From Gammaproteobacteria bacterium (GTDB lineage: Bacteria > Pseudomonadota > Gammaproteobacteria > Steroidobacterales > Steroidobacteraceae), in contig JANYLM010000085.1 of NCBI GenBank assembly GCA_025357835.1, positions 1 through 38,806 of the forward strand: a DNA stretch of 38,806 nt. Reading direction: 5' to 3'. Below the pieces are notes generated by a model, which was not told the DNA's origin, did not search any database, and saw nothing but the letters and a program-made list of their open reading frames with translations. Made by a program: the position numbers and the translations under genes. Of the stretch, positions 20,735 to 28,803 are shown one piece after another. Position 1 is the stretch's first letter; each line of letters begins with the position of its first letter.

Positions 20735-22747
20735 ATGGACTCGACCGCTGCCAACGCGACTCCGTCGCCCGTGGAACTGGAGGTTCGCCGGATCCAAGCG
20801 CTGTTGAAGAGCCGCCAGTACGCAGAGAGTCTGCAAGCCGCCGAGGCGCTGGCGGTCGCCGTGCCGGAAAACCGCGATGTTCTATACGCGATTGCAGTCA
20901 ATCAACGCTTCCTAAACGACATTCCAGGGGCGCTTGCGACTCTGGAACGCTTGCAGCGGCACCATCCTAGATTCAGCCGCCTGTATCAGGCACGCGGCCA
21001 TTGTTACGTGGCTTTGAGGGATGGTCCGCAGGCAATCGACGCCTTCTTGAGGGGTGTGAACATCAATCCTGCGCTGCCCTCGAGCTGGAGCATGCTCGAG
21101 GGCCTGTACCGCATGACGGGTCAAACCGAGAACGCAGGCATGGCCGCGGCGCACGTCGCCACTCTCAAACGCCTGCCGCCGGAAATCGTGGAGGCCACCA
21201 GCTTATTTTCGGATGGGGAATTGCTGCCCGCCGAAAACATAGTCCGTGCCTATTTGCTGAAACACGGCAATCACATCGAGGCTATGCGGCTTCTCGCCCG
21301 AATCGGCATCGAGCGCGACGTGCTGGACGATGCGGAGATTCTGCTCGAGGCCGTCTTAGCGATCGAACCGGACTACACGATAGCTCGCTTCGAGTATGCC
21401 GGGGTGCTGCTCGAGCGGCACAAATTTTTGCGCACGCGCGAGGAACTCGAGAAGCTCTTGAAGCTCGAGCCCGGGAATCGGCAGTACCGCACCCTGTATG
21501 CGACCGCAGTCGTGGGTTTAGGGGAGCACGAGAGGGCTGTTGAGCTGTATCGTGAGCTTCTGATCGACGCGCCGCAGGCGGCCGATGTGCACCTGTCGGT
21601 GGCCCATTCGCTCAAGACCTTGGGAAGACGGCAGGAATCCATCGATGCCTACCACGCCGCCGCCGCCGCCCGTCCGCAGTATGGCGATGCCTACTGGAGT
21701 CTTGCCAACCTGAAGACCTATCGCTTTACTGACGAGGAGATCGCGCGCATGCGCGCCGAGGAACCGGCGCAGAGCACTCCGCTGGTCGACCGCTATCAAA
21801 TGTGCTTCGCGCTCGGCAAGGCATTAGAGGATCGCGGCCAGTACGAGGAGTCCTTTCGCTATTACGAGCAAGGCAACGCGCTGAAGAGAACCGAAAGCCG
21901 CTACCGCCCCGAGGTCATCGAGACCAATACGCGCAAGCAAATCGAAGTTTGCACGCGTGAGTTCTTCGCGAGCCGCGAGGGTGCGGGCGCCCGCAGCACC
22001 GATCCGATTTTTATTGTGGGATTACCGCGCGCCGGTTCCACGCTCCTGGAGCAAATTCTCGCCTCGCACTCGAGAGTCGAAGGCACCCAAGAGCTCGCCG
22101 ATATTCAGAGAATCGTCCTCGATCTGCAGGGCCGCGTCCCGGATCTCGCCAACCCACGCTACCCTGGCGTGCTCGCGGATTTGACCCCGGAGGACTTTCT
22201 GCGGCTGGGCGAAAAATACCTGAGCGATACGCGTATCTACCGGACCGACAAGGCGTACTTCATCGACAAGATGCCGAACAACTTCAGACATATCGGTTTG
22301 ATCCACCTCATGTTGCCGAATGCCCGAATCATCGACGCGCGGCGCGAGCCCATGGCCTGCTGCTTCAGTAATTTAAAACAATTGTTTGCCTCGGGACAGG
22401 AATTTACTTACAGCATCGAGGATATTGCGCGCTACTACCGAACGTATCTAGACCTAATGCGCCACTGGGATGAAGTGCTGCCGGGACGGATACTGCGAGT
22501 CGAGCATGAGGACGTCGTCGACGATCTCGAAGGCAACGTGCGGCGGATTCTCGATTTCTGCGGCCTTGAGTTCGAGCCGGCCTGCGTGGAGTTTCACAAG
22601 ACCGAGCGCAGCATACGCACGGCGAGCTCGGAGCAAGTGCGGCAGCCGATTTTCCGTGAAGGGCTCGATCAGTGGAGGAACTACAAGCCGTGGCTGGGAA
22701 CTCTCATGGACGCGCTGGGCGATGCGCGTGTCCGCTACCGTTCCTAG
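20735..22747 (+). CDS. TPR-repeat sulfotransferase family protein
   Basis: The 670-residue protein has an N-terminal run of tetratricopeptide repeats (about residues 10-330, for example AEALAVAVPENRDVLYAIAVN, SRLYQARGHCYVALRDGPQAIDAF and YRTLYATAVVGLGEHERAVELY). A C-terminal sulfotransferase domain (PF13469-like) follows. Its 5'-phosphosulfate loop PRAGST is at 431-436 in IFIVGLPRAGSTLLEQILASH, and the 3'-phosphate-binding segment is DARREPMACCFS (534-545). No signal peptide is visible. It would transfer sulfate from PAPS to an unknown acceptor. Genes of this type often sit next to TonB-dependent receptors, as here, but their role is unproven. The ATG at 20735 lies 12 bases after a strong terminator. 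Confidence 0.87.
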   Translation: MDSTAANATPSPVELEVRRIQALLKSRQYAESLQAAEALAVAVPENRDVLYAIAVNQRFLNDIPGALATLERLQRHHPRFSRLYQARGHCYVALRDGPQAIDAFLRGVNINPALPSSWSMLEGLYRMTGQTENAGMAAAHVATLKRLPPEIVEATSLFSDGELLPAENIVRAYLLKHGNHIEAMRLLARIGIERDVLDDAEILLEAVLAIEPDYTIARFEYAGVLLERHKFLRTREELEKLLKLEPGNRQYRTLYATAVVGLGEHERAVELYRELLIDAPQAADVHLSVAHSLKTLGRRQESIDAYHAAAAARPQYGDAYWSLANLKTYRFTDEEIARMRAEEPAQSTPLVDRYQMCFALGKALEDRGQYEESFRYYEQGNALKRTESRYRPEVIETNTRKQIEVCTREFFASREGAGARSTDPIFIVGLPRAGSTLLEQILASHSRVEGTQELADIQRIVLDLQGRVPDLANPRYPGVLADLTPEDFLRLGEKYLSDTRIYRTDKAYFIDKMPNNFRHIGLIHLMLPNARIIDARREPMACCFSNLKQLFASGQEFTYSIEDIARYYRTYLDLMRHWDEVLPGRILRVEHEDVVDDLEGNVRRILDFCGLEFEPACVEFHKTERSIRTASSEQVRQPIFREGLDQWRNYKPWLGTLMDALGDARVRYRS

Positions 22748-22832
22748 CATGGCGGCAACCTCGCCGTGCGCGTCCACGAGGTGCGGCGTGAACATGATAC
22801 CGTGGCGACATCTCAGTAGATGGGGTTGAAGG

Positions 22833-23603
22833 GTGTTGGCACCGAAGTCCTCACGGCAGGCGCAAATTGAATTGCTGCAGAGCCATGGTTATGTAGTCCT
22901 ACCGCGGTTCGTGCCGGCCGCCTCAGTGACGGCGCTCAACGCGGCCGCGCGGGCGCAACTGACTGCCGCCGCAGACCCCATCGAATTCGAGGCCGATCTC
23001 CAGTATCCGGGCGCACCGACATCTCGGGCGGCCGCCGGCGGCGAGACGGTGCGCCGCCTGCTCGACGCCCACGGCCGCGACCCGGCGTTCGCACGGTGGG
23101 GCATCGCGCCGGAATTGCGCGCGTGGATGGAAGCCTATTTCGGCGAAAGCGTGCTGATGTCGCGCACCCATCACAATTGCCTGATGACCAAGCATCCGCT
23201 CTATGGAAGCCTGACAAACTGGCATCGCGATATCCGCTACTGGTCGTTCGAGCGCGAGGACCTTGTGTCCGTCTGGTTAGCGCTCGGCCGGGAGGATATC
23301 GACAATGGGGCACTGTGGTTCGTGCCGGGTTCGCACCGCAGGGTATTCGACGCCGATCGGTTCGACGCAGCGAAATTCTTCCGCGCCGATCACGCCGACA
23401 ACGCCTTGATCCTAGGCACTGCCGAATCACCGCGGCTGGCCCCGGGTGACGCGGTGTTCTTCCACTGCAACACCCTACACTCCGCCGGCAAGAACCTCAG
23501 CGACGCGGTAAAGTTTTCTCTGGTCTACACCTATCACGGCCGCAGCAACCCGCCGCAGGCGGGCACGCGATCGGCGTCGAAGCCCGAAGTCGCACTGAAG
23601 TGA
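22833..23603 (+). CDS. Phytanoyl-CoA dioxygenase (PhyH) family protein
   Basis: Predicted Fe(II)/2-oxoglutarate-dependent oxygenase of 256 residues. The iron-binding triad is visible: H131-x-D133 in NWHRDIRYW, and H216 in NTLHSAGKNLSDAVKFSLVYTYHG. ALWFVPGSHRR is the typical PhyH segment between them. No signal peptide, so cytoplasmic; the substrate is unknown. GTG at 22833 is used as the start with GGGG about seven bases upstream; the adjacent TTG at 22836 is equally possible. It lies 85 bases after the TPR-sulfotransferase on the same strand and may be cotranscribed with it. Local composition is slightly richer in GC than its neighbours, but not enough to argue for transfer. Confidence 0.85.
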   Translation: MLAPKSSRQAQIELLQSHGYVVLPRFVPAASVTALNAAARAQLTAAADPIEFEADLQYPGAPTSRAAAGGETVRRLLDAHGRDPAFARWGIAPELRAWMEAYFGESVLMSRTHHNCLMTKHPLYGSLTNWHRDIRYWSFEREDLVSVWLALGREDIDNGALWFVPGSHRRVFDADRFDAAKFFRADHADNALILGTAESPRLAPGDAVFFHCNTLHSAGKNLSDAVKFSLVYTYHGRSNPPQAGTRSASKPEVALK

Positions 23604-23630
23604 CCCGAACCGCACCGCCGGCCGTGTCGC

Positions 23631-23894
23631 TCAGCTCCAGGCTGCGCCGGCCACCTGCTTGACGGCGGCGTTGAGCCGGTTCCAGGCGTTGATCTGCGCG
23701 ATCGAAATGAGCAGTGCGGCTAGCGCAGCTTCATTGTAGTGCCGGGCCGCATCGCCCCAGATACCGTCGGGTACCGGGTCCGCGCGGTCGCTGAGCCGGG
23801 TGACGGCTTCCGCAAGCGCAAGGGCGGCGCGCTCGGCAGCGCTGAAGTAGGCTGTGTCGCGTGCCAGATAGTCAACTAAAAGGATGATTATCAC
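23631..23894 (-). pseudogene. C-terminal remnant of a carboxymuconolactone decarboxylase/AhpD-like protein
   Basis: The 87-residue reading frame matches only the C-terminal half of AhpD-like proteins: ARDTAYFSAAERAALALAEAVTRL followed by HYNEAALAALLISIAQINAWNRLN. The N-terminal half, with the catalytic Cys-x-x-Cys and His, is absent. The upstream codons (HGPEVVAQHS after a stop) have no resemblance to it. The GTG at 23894 has no ribosome binding site, and only three bases separate it from the divergent start of the next gene. I read it as a gene truncated by rearrangement at this junction. A short functional protein is possible but less likely. Confidence 0.6.
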
Positions 23895-23897
23895 CGA

Positions 23898-26800
23898 GTG
23901 CTGCGCAACTACCTCGGGTCCGTGTCATATTCGACCCGTATCCCCGAGAACACGCATCCGATACCAATGCCGCAATCCCAGTCCGCCGATGCCACCATTC
24001 CGTCCACCTGGCAATCCATCGTTTCCGGTAACGCAGAGCTGAAACTATCGTCGGTGGCGGCGGGACGAACTCCCGCCTTGCAGATGGATTTCGATTTCAA
24101 GGGCGCCGGCGGCTTTGTAGTGGCGCGCCGCATGCTTAAGCAAAGCATGCCGGCCGAATATGCGGTGAAATTTCGACTGCGAGGCCGCGGCCCGGTGAAC
24201 CACTTGGAGCTGAAGCTGGTGGACTCTTCGGGTCAGAACGTGTGGCGCTATGTGCAGAAGGACCTACGGCTGCCGCTGCGTTGGAAGCAAATGACGGTGG
24301 AGAGCCGGGACATCGATTTTGCGTGGGGCCCGTCGAGCGGCGGTCGCCTTGTCACGCTGGGCTCGATGGAGATTGCCATCGTCGCGGGTGAGGGCGGCAA
24401 GGGCAGCCTGTGGATCGCCGATGTGCAGATCCAGGATCGCACCCCGACGTCGGCTGCAACGGCCACTGCTTCCAGCGCGCTGCCGGGTTACGCAGCGTCC
24501 GCCGCATTGCTGGGCTTGGGCTGGAAACCCCGGCCCGATGACCCGCGCCCGTGGATTGTCATCGATTCGATCCAGCCTCGCGCAATCGGCGGCTTGATCG
24601 TCGATTGGCTGGAGCAGGCGCCGGCGAGCGGCTTTCGTGTCCGTGGCTCGAACAGTGGTATTCGCTGGAAGACCCTGCACACCGCAGCGGCGGCGGGCGG
24701 CAAACATAGCTATGTATATCTGCCCGGGCTAAGAACACGATTTCTTCGTCTTGAACTCGATGAGCCGTCGGCCGGCGCGGCCTTGCGGGTGCAATCCTTC
24801 GAGTTCTCACGTTCCATGCATACCTTTTGGAATAACGTGGCCGGCGGTGAAGAGCGCGGTTGGCATCCGCGCTGGCTGCACAACGAACAAAGCGTGTGGA
24901 CGCCCTTCGGCACCGCCGACGGCATTCATTGTGCGCTGATGAACGAGGACGGCATGGTCGAGGTGGAGCAGGGGTCATTTTCGATGGAGCCCATGCTGTG
25001 GGTCGGGAGCCGGCTCATCACTTGGGCGGACGTAACTTCGCGGCAGGAGCTGCTGGAAGGTTGGATGCCCGTGCCGTCGGTGATCTGGGAAACCGCGGAT
25101 TGGCGTTTGTGCATACAAGCCGAGGCGACCTTGAGCGGCGCGTCGCGCGTGCGTTATCGCTTCGAGAATCTTGACGATCGACCGCTATTCGCCCGCTTGT
25201 TTGTGCTGGTGCGACCGTTTCAGGTCACCCCGCCATGGCAGAATTTCCGCGGATTGGGCGGCGTCAGTCCGATTCACGACCTGATCTGGCGCGACGGGGC
25301 AGTTTGCGTCAATGGGACTTCGCTGATTGTGCCGGCGGTCGGGGCGGAGGCGATTGAATCATCGGGCTTCGCAGCGCTGCGTTTCGATGAGGGATTCATG
25401 GCTGCCTACCTGACCAACGGAGCGCTCCCCGGCAATGCGCAGACTCAAGATCCGTTCGGTTTCGCGACGGGTGCGCTGAGATTTGATTTAACGACCAAAG
25501 GCCGCCAAACTGTCGAAAGCGTCCTGCACTGCATGCCCGCGGCCGCGGCCGGCGCGGTGGGCGAGCCGGCATTTTCTTGGGGCGCCCGGCTGCCGCTGAT
25601 CCCATGGACTGGCAATGGCTGGATGACGGACGCAGTGCATGCGGCACTCACGGCCACGGCGCACATTCTGGTGACTCGCTCCGGTCCCGCACTGCAACCG
25701 GGTCCCCGTCGCTACACGCGTTCCTGGATTCGTGATGGCGCCATGATGAGCGCGGCCTTACTGCGCATGGGCCACGCGCAAGAGGTCCGGGAGTTCATCC
25801 GCTGGTATGCGCCGCATCAGCGCGCCGACGGCTTTGTGCCTTGTTGTGTGGATCGAGAGGGGATCGATTGGCTGGTCGAACACGACAGTCATGGGGAATT
25901 GCTGGCGTTGATCGCCGATTACCATCGATTCGCGTCCGATGCTGCTTTCCTCCAGGAATGCTGGAGCTTCATTGAAAAGGCGGTGGCATGTATCGAGGCT
26001 TTGCTCGGTCCGGAGGGGCTGTTGCCCATATCGGTGAGCCATGAGGGCTACCTTGCCCAGCCCGTGCATTCCTACTGGGACGACTTCTGGGCGCTGCGCG
26101 GTTTGCGCGATGCCGTGGAGCTGGCTCATTCGGCCGGCCGCGAGGCTGCGGCGCAACGGTGGTCGGCACTGAGCACGCGCTTTGCCGCTTCGCTGTTCAC
26201 CTCGATAGAGGCAACCCGAGCGCAGCGCAAATTGGACTTCATTCCAGGCAGTATCGAGTGGGCGGACTTTGATCCCACGGCGACGGCGAATGCGCTTTAC
26301 TTGCTCGACGTCCCCGACGGTCTGGACTGCCGGGCCGTGGAGCATACCTTCGACAAGTATCTTGCGGACTGGCGCAGCAAGCGTAGCGGCGCGGTGGCGG
26401 CGTCGAACTACACGCCGTATGAAATCCGCATCATCGGCGCCTTGGTGCGCCTGGGAAGGCGCGATGCGGCGCTGGAGCTCTTGCGGTTCTTTTTGTCAGA
26501 CCGCCGCCCCCAGCCGTGGAACCAGTGGCCGGAGATTGCATGGCAGGACCGCAAGGCGCCTGCCCATGTCGGCGACCTACCGCACACCTGGATTGCCGCC
26601 GAGTACGTGCTCGCCGTGCGCAGCCTATTTGCCTACGAGCGCGAAGCCGATCGCGCCCTCGTTCTGGCGGCGGGCCTGGCGCCCGAGTGGATCGAGGATT
26701 GCGGCGTTCAGGTGCACAAGATGCCGACGCTTTACGGTGCCTTGAGCTATTCGTTGCGCAGAGTGGATTCGGCCACATTGCGGTTCGAGATCGGCGGCGG

Positions 26801-26945
26801 AGTCGCAGCCAAACTCGTTCTGCGTCCGCCGCTGGGCACCGCGCTGCGCAGCGTGCTGGTGGACGGCAGAGCGTGCGCGAGTTTCGACAGGGATTCCGTG
26901 ACCCTGCCTGGCGGCCCCGCGGAAGTGATCTGCACCTCGTTCTGA
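23898..26945 (+). CDS. Multidomain six-hairpin glycosidase-like protein with discoidin-like module
   Basis: The 1015-residue protein has at least three parts. Residues 30-175 resemble a CBM11/CIA30-type beta-sandwich (QMDFDFKGAGGFVVARRML, FAWGPSSGGRLVTLGSMEIAI). Residues 195-305 look like an F5/8-type discoidin domain (DDPRPWIVIDSIQPRAIGGL, RFLRLELDEPSAGAALRV). After a beta-rich middle, residues 600-960 look like an (alpha/alpha)6 barrel of the glycogen-debranching/six-hairpin glycosidase type (SWIRDGAMMSAALLRMGH with Asp613, GFVPCCVD, EHDSHGELLALIADY, DLPHTWIAAEYVLAVR). Activity and substrate are unknown. GTG at 23898 is the only plausible start after an in-frame stop at 23877, and no signal peptide is present, unusual for such modules. 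The next gene begins 31 bases downstream. Confidence 0.75.
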   Translation: MLRNYLGSVSYSTRIPENTHPIPMPQSQSADATIPSTWQSIVSGNAELKLSSVAAGRTPALQMDFDFKGAGGFVVARRMLKQSMPAEYAVKFRLRGRGPVNHLELKLVDSSGQNVWRYVQKDLRLPLRWKQMTVESRDIDFAWGPSSGGRLVTLGSMEIAIVAGEGGKGSLWIADVQIQDRTPTSAATATASSALPGYAASAALLGLGWKPRPDDPRPWIVIDSIQPRAIGGLIVDWLEQAPASGFRVRGSNSGIRWKTLHTAAAAGGKHSYVYLPGLRTRFLRLELDEPSAGAALRVQSFEFSRSMHTFWNNVAGGEERGWHPRWLHNEQSVWTPFGTADGIHCALMNEDGMVEVEQGSFSMEPMLWVGSRLITWADVTSRQELLEGWMPVPSVIWETADWRLCIQAEATLSGASRVRYRFENLDDRPLFARLFVLVRPFQVTPPWQNFRGLGGVSPIHDLIWRDGAVCVNGTSLIVPAVGAEAIESSGFAALRFDEGFMAAYLTNGALPGNAQTQDPFGFATGALRFDLTTKGRQTVESVLHCMPAAAAGAVGEPAFSWGARLPLIPWTGNGWMTDAVHAALTATAHILVTRSGPALQPGPRRYTRSWIRDGAMMSAALLRMGHAQEVREFIRWYAPHQRADGFVPCCVDREGIDWLVEHDSHGELLALIADYHRFASDAAFLQECWSFIEKAVACIEALLGPEGLLPISVSHEGYLAQPVHSYWDDFWALRGLRDAVELAHSAGREAAAQRWSALSTRFAASLFTSIEATRAQRKLDFIPGSIEWADFDPTATANALYLLDVPDGLDCRAVEHTFDKYLADWRSKRSGAVAASNYTPYEIRIIGALVRLGRRDAALELLRFFLSDRRPQPWNQWPEIAWQDRKAPAHVGDLPHTWIAAEYVLAVRSLFAYEREADRALVLAAGLAPEWIEDCGVQVHKMPTLYGALSYSLRRVDSATLRFEIGGGVAAKLVLRPPLGTALRSVLVDGRACASFDRDSVTLPGGPAEVICTSF

Positions 26946-26976
26946 GAGTCCTCGCACACCCGAGCGCTATCCTGCC

Positions 26977-28803
26977 TTGCCGAAGCGTGGCAAAGTGCTG
27001 AGCACGGTGATAGAACGCTCAAACGAAATCTCCGGCACTTTTCCCGAGGGCGAGGCTGCCCATCTGGGTCTTGGGCGGCAGATGGGGCTCATCGGCCGTA
27101 CTATCTTCGGTTCGCCGGTGGGCAAGACGCTGGTATTGCTGGTGGCCGCCATCATCCTCGTGGTCGCCACCACCGCCTACGGACAAATTCGCCTCAACGG
27201 CTGGAACAAGCCTTTCTACGATGCCTTGTCGCGCCGCGACCTGCGCGACTTTCTGTTCCAGCTCGGCGTGTTCTTCCTGATCGCGGGATTTCTCCTCGTC
27301 TTCAATGTGGCGCAGCGGTGGTTGGTCGAAACTTTGGAGCTCAAGCTGCGTGAGGGGCTGGTGCTCAGCCTGCTTCGCGATTGGATGCTGCCGCGCCGAG
27401 CGTTTTGGCTGGCCAATGCGGGATCGATGGGCGTCAACCCAGATCAACGCATACATGAAGACGCGCGCAAGCTCTGCGAACTTTCCGCCGATCTCGGTAT
27501 CGGATTGCTGCAAGCGTCGATATTGTTCCTTACCTTCGCGGGCATCCTCTGGGGCCTTTCGAACGACTTTATTTTCCATGTCGGCGACCGGGACTATACG
27601 ATCCCGGGTTTCATGGTGTGGGCGGCGATCGCCTATGCCACCGCCGGTTCGCTTCTGAGCTACTGGGTCGGGCGAAGCCTCATCGGCCGCAACGCGCGGC
27701 GCTACGCGCGCGAGGCTGACCTGCGTTTCTCCCTGGTGCGCGTCAACGAGCATGTCGACGACATTTCGCTGGCGGAGGGGGAGGCGGACGAGAGGCGCCG
27801 CATCGAATTGCATTTGGGCAATGTGCTCGCGGCGACGCGCCGCATCGTCATGGGCCACGCCAATCTGACTTGGGTCACCGCCGGCTTCGGTTGGGTGACC
27901 ATAGTTGCACCCATCCTGGTGGCGGCGCCCTTGTATTTCAACGGCAAGGTGTCCTTCGGCGGTCTGATGATGGCGGCCGGCGCGTTCAGTCAGGCGCAGT
28001 CGTCGCTGCGCTGGTTCATCGACAATTTCAGCGCCATTGCCGACTGGCGCGCGACCTTGCTGCGAGTCGCGAATTTTCGCTACGCGTTGATCAGCACCCA
28101 TGAGCCGCGCGGCTACGAGAGCCGCATCGCCTACACCGAGGGTGACCCAGGCGCCATTGTGATCGATGACCTTATGATCGTATCCGCCGCAAATGCCGAT
28201 ATGCTCAAAGAGACGAATGCTGTCGTGAAGAGCGGCGAGCGGGTCCTTATTCTGGGCGCGCCCGGAACCGGCAAGACGCAGCTTTTTCGAGCATTGGCGG
28301 GACTGTGGCCCTGGGGCGCCGGACACATCACGCGCCCGACGGGCGAACAGATTTTCTACCTGCCTCGCGGCACGCCCTACATGCCCCGCGGAACTTTGCG
28401 CGAAGTGCTCGCCTATCCTTTGAAGGCCGAGAGTTTCGGCGACGGCGCTTTCAAGCGCGCGCTGTACCGGCTTGGGCTGGAACGGCTCGCGCCGTTGCTC
28501 GATACCACCCACCGTTGGGATCGGGAATTGAGTCTGGACGAGCAGCTTTGCCTCGCCATCGCGCGCATCCTGCTGCAGAGCCCGCCCTGGGTGCTCATCG
28601 ACGGGACGTTTGGTTCCCTCGACGACGACGTGCTCGAACTGGTCATCGATGTCTTCAGCAATGAGCTTCGGCACACCGGTGTGATACATATCGGCGGACC
28701 CGCCCAGGCGCACCCACTATTCACACGCGTCTTGCATCTCATCAAAGCCCCGCGGGGCGAGAAGAGTGCGAGGCCCGCGGCCGCACCCGGAAATCCAGAA
28801 TGA
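26977..28803 (+). CDS. SbmA/BacA-like fused permease-ATPase ABC transporter with degenerate ATPase motifs
   Basis: The 608-residue fused protein has a membrane half of the ABC_membrane_2 (SbmA/BacA, ABCD-like, COG4178) type: helices LVLLVAAIILVVATTAYG and FLFQLGVFFLIAGFLLVF, the family-typical NGWNKPFYDALSRRDL, and NPDQRIHEDARKL. The C-terminal nucleotide-binding domain keeps Walker A GAPGTGKT at 427-434. The signature is LSLDEQ (518-523) rather than LSxGEQ. After the Walker B Asp542 comes Gly543 where the catalytic Glu should be, and the H-loop His is Gly574 (HIGGP). Efficient ATP hydrolysis is therefore doubtful. TTG at 26977 or GTG at 26995 may be the start; neither has a clear ribosome binding site. 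The stop overlaps the next gene as ATGA. Confidence 0.85.
   Translation: MPKRGKVLSTVIERSNEISGTFPEGEAAHLGLGRQMGLIGRTIFGSPVGKTLVLLVAAIILVVATTAYGQIRLNGWNKPFYDALSRRDLRDFLFQLGVFFLIAGFLLVFNVAQRWLVETLELKLREGLVLSLLRDWMLPRRAFWLANAGSMGVNPDQRIHEDARKLCELSADLGIGLLQASILFLTFAGILWGLSNDFIFHVGDRDYTIPGFMVWAAIAYATAGSLLSYWVGRSLIGRNARRYAREADLRFSLVRVNEHVDDISLAEGEADERRRIELHLGNVLAATRRIVMGHANLTWVTAGFGWVTIVAPILVAAPLYFNGKVSFGGLMMAAGAFSQAQSSLRWFIDNFSAIADWRATLLRVANFRYALISTHEPRGYESRIAYTEGDPGAIVIDDLMIVSAANADMLKETNAVVKSGERVLILGAPGTGKTQLFRALAGLWPWGAGHITRPTGEQIFYLPRGTPYMPRGTLREVLAYPLKAESFGDGAFKRALYRLGLERLAPLLDTTHRWDRELSLDEQLCLAIARILLQSPPWVLIDGTFGSLDDDVLELVIDVFSNELRHTGVIHIGGPAQAHPLFTRVLHLIKAPRGEKSARPAAAPGNPE

Noticed and set aside
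27019..28713. Long open frame (564 codons) on the minus strand opposite the ABC transporter
   Set aside because: Its translation has no recognisable domain and is rich in His, Arg and Gln, as expected for an antisense frame in GC-rich DNA; the plus-strand gene is clearly coding.
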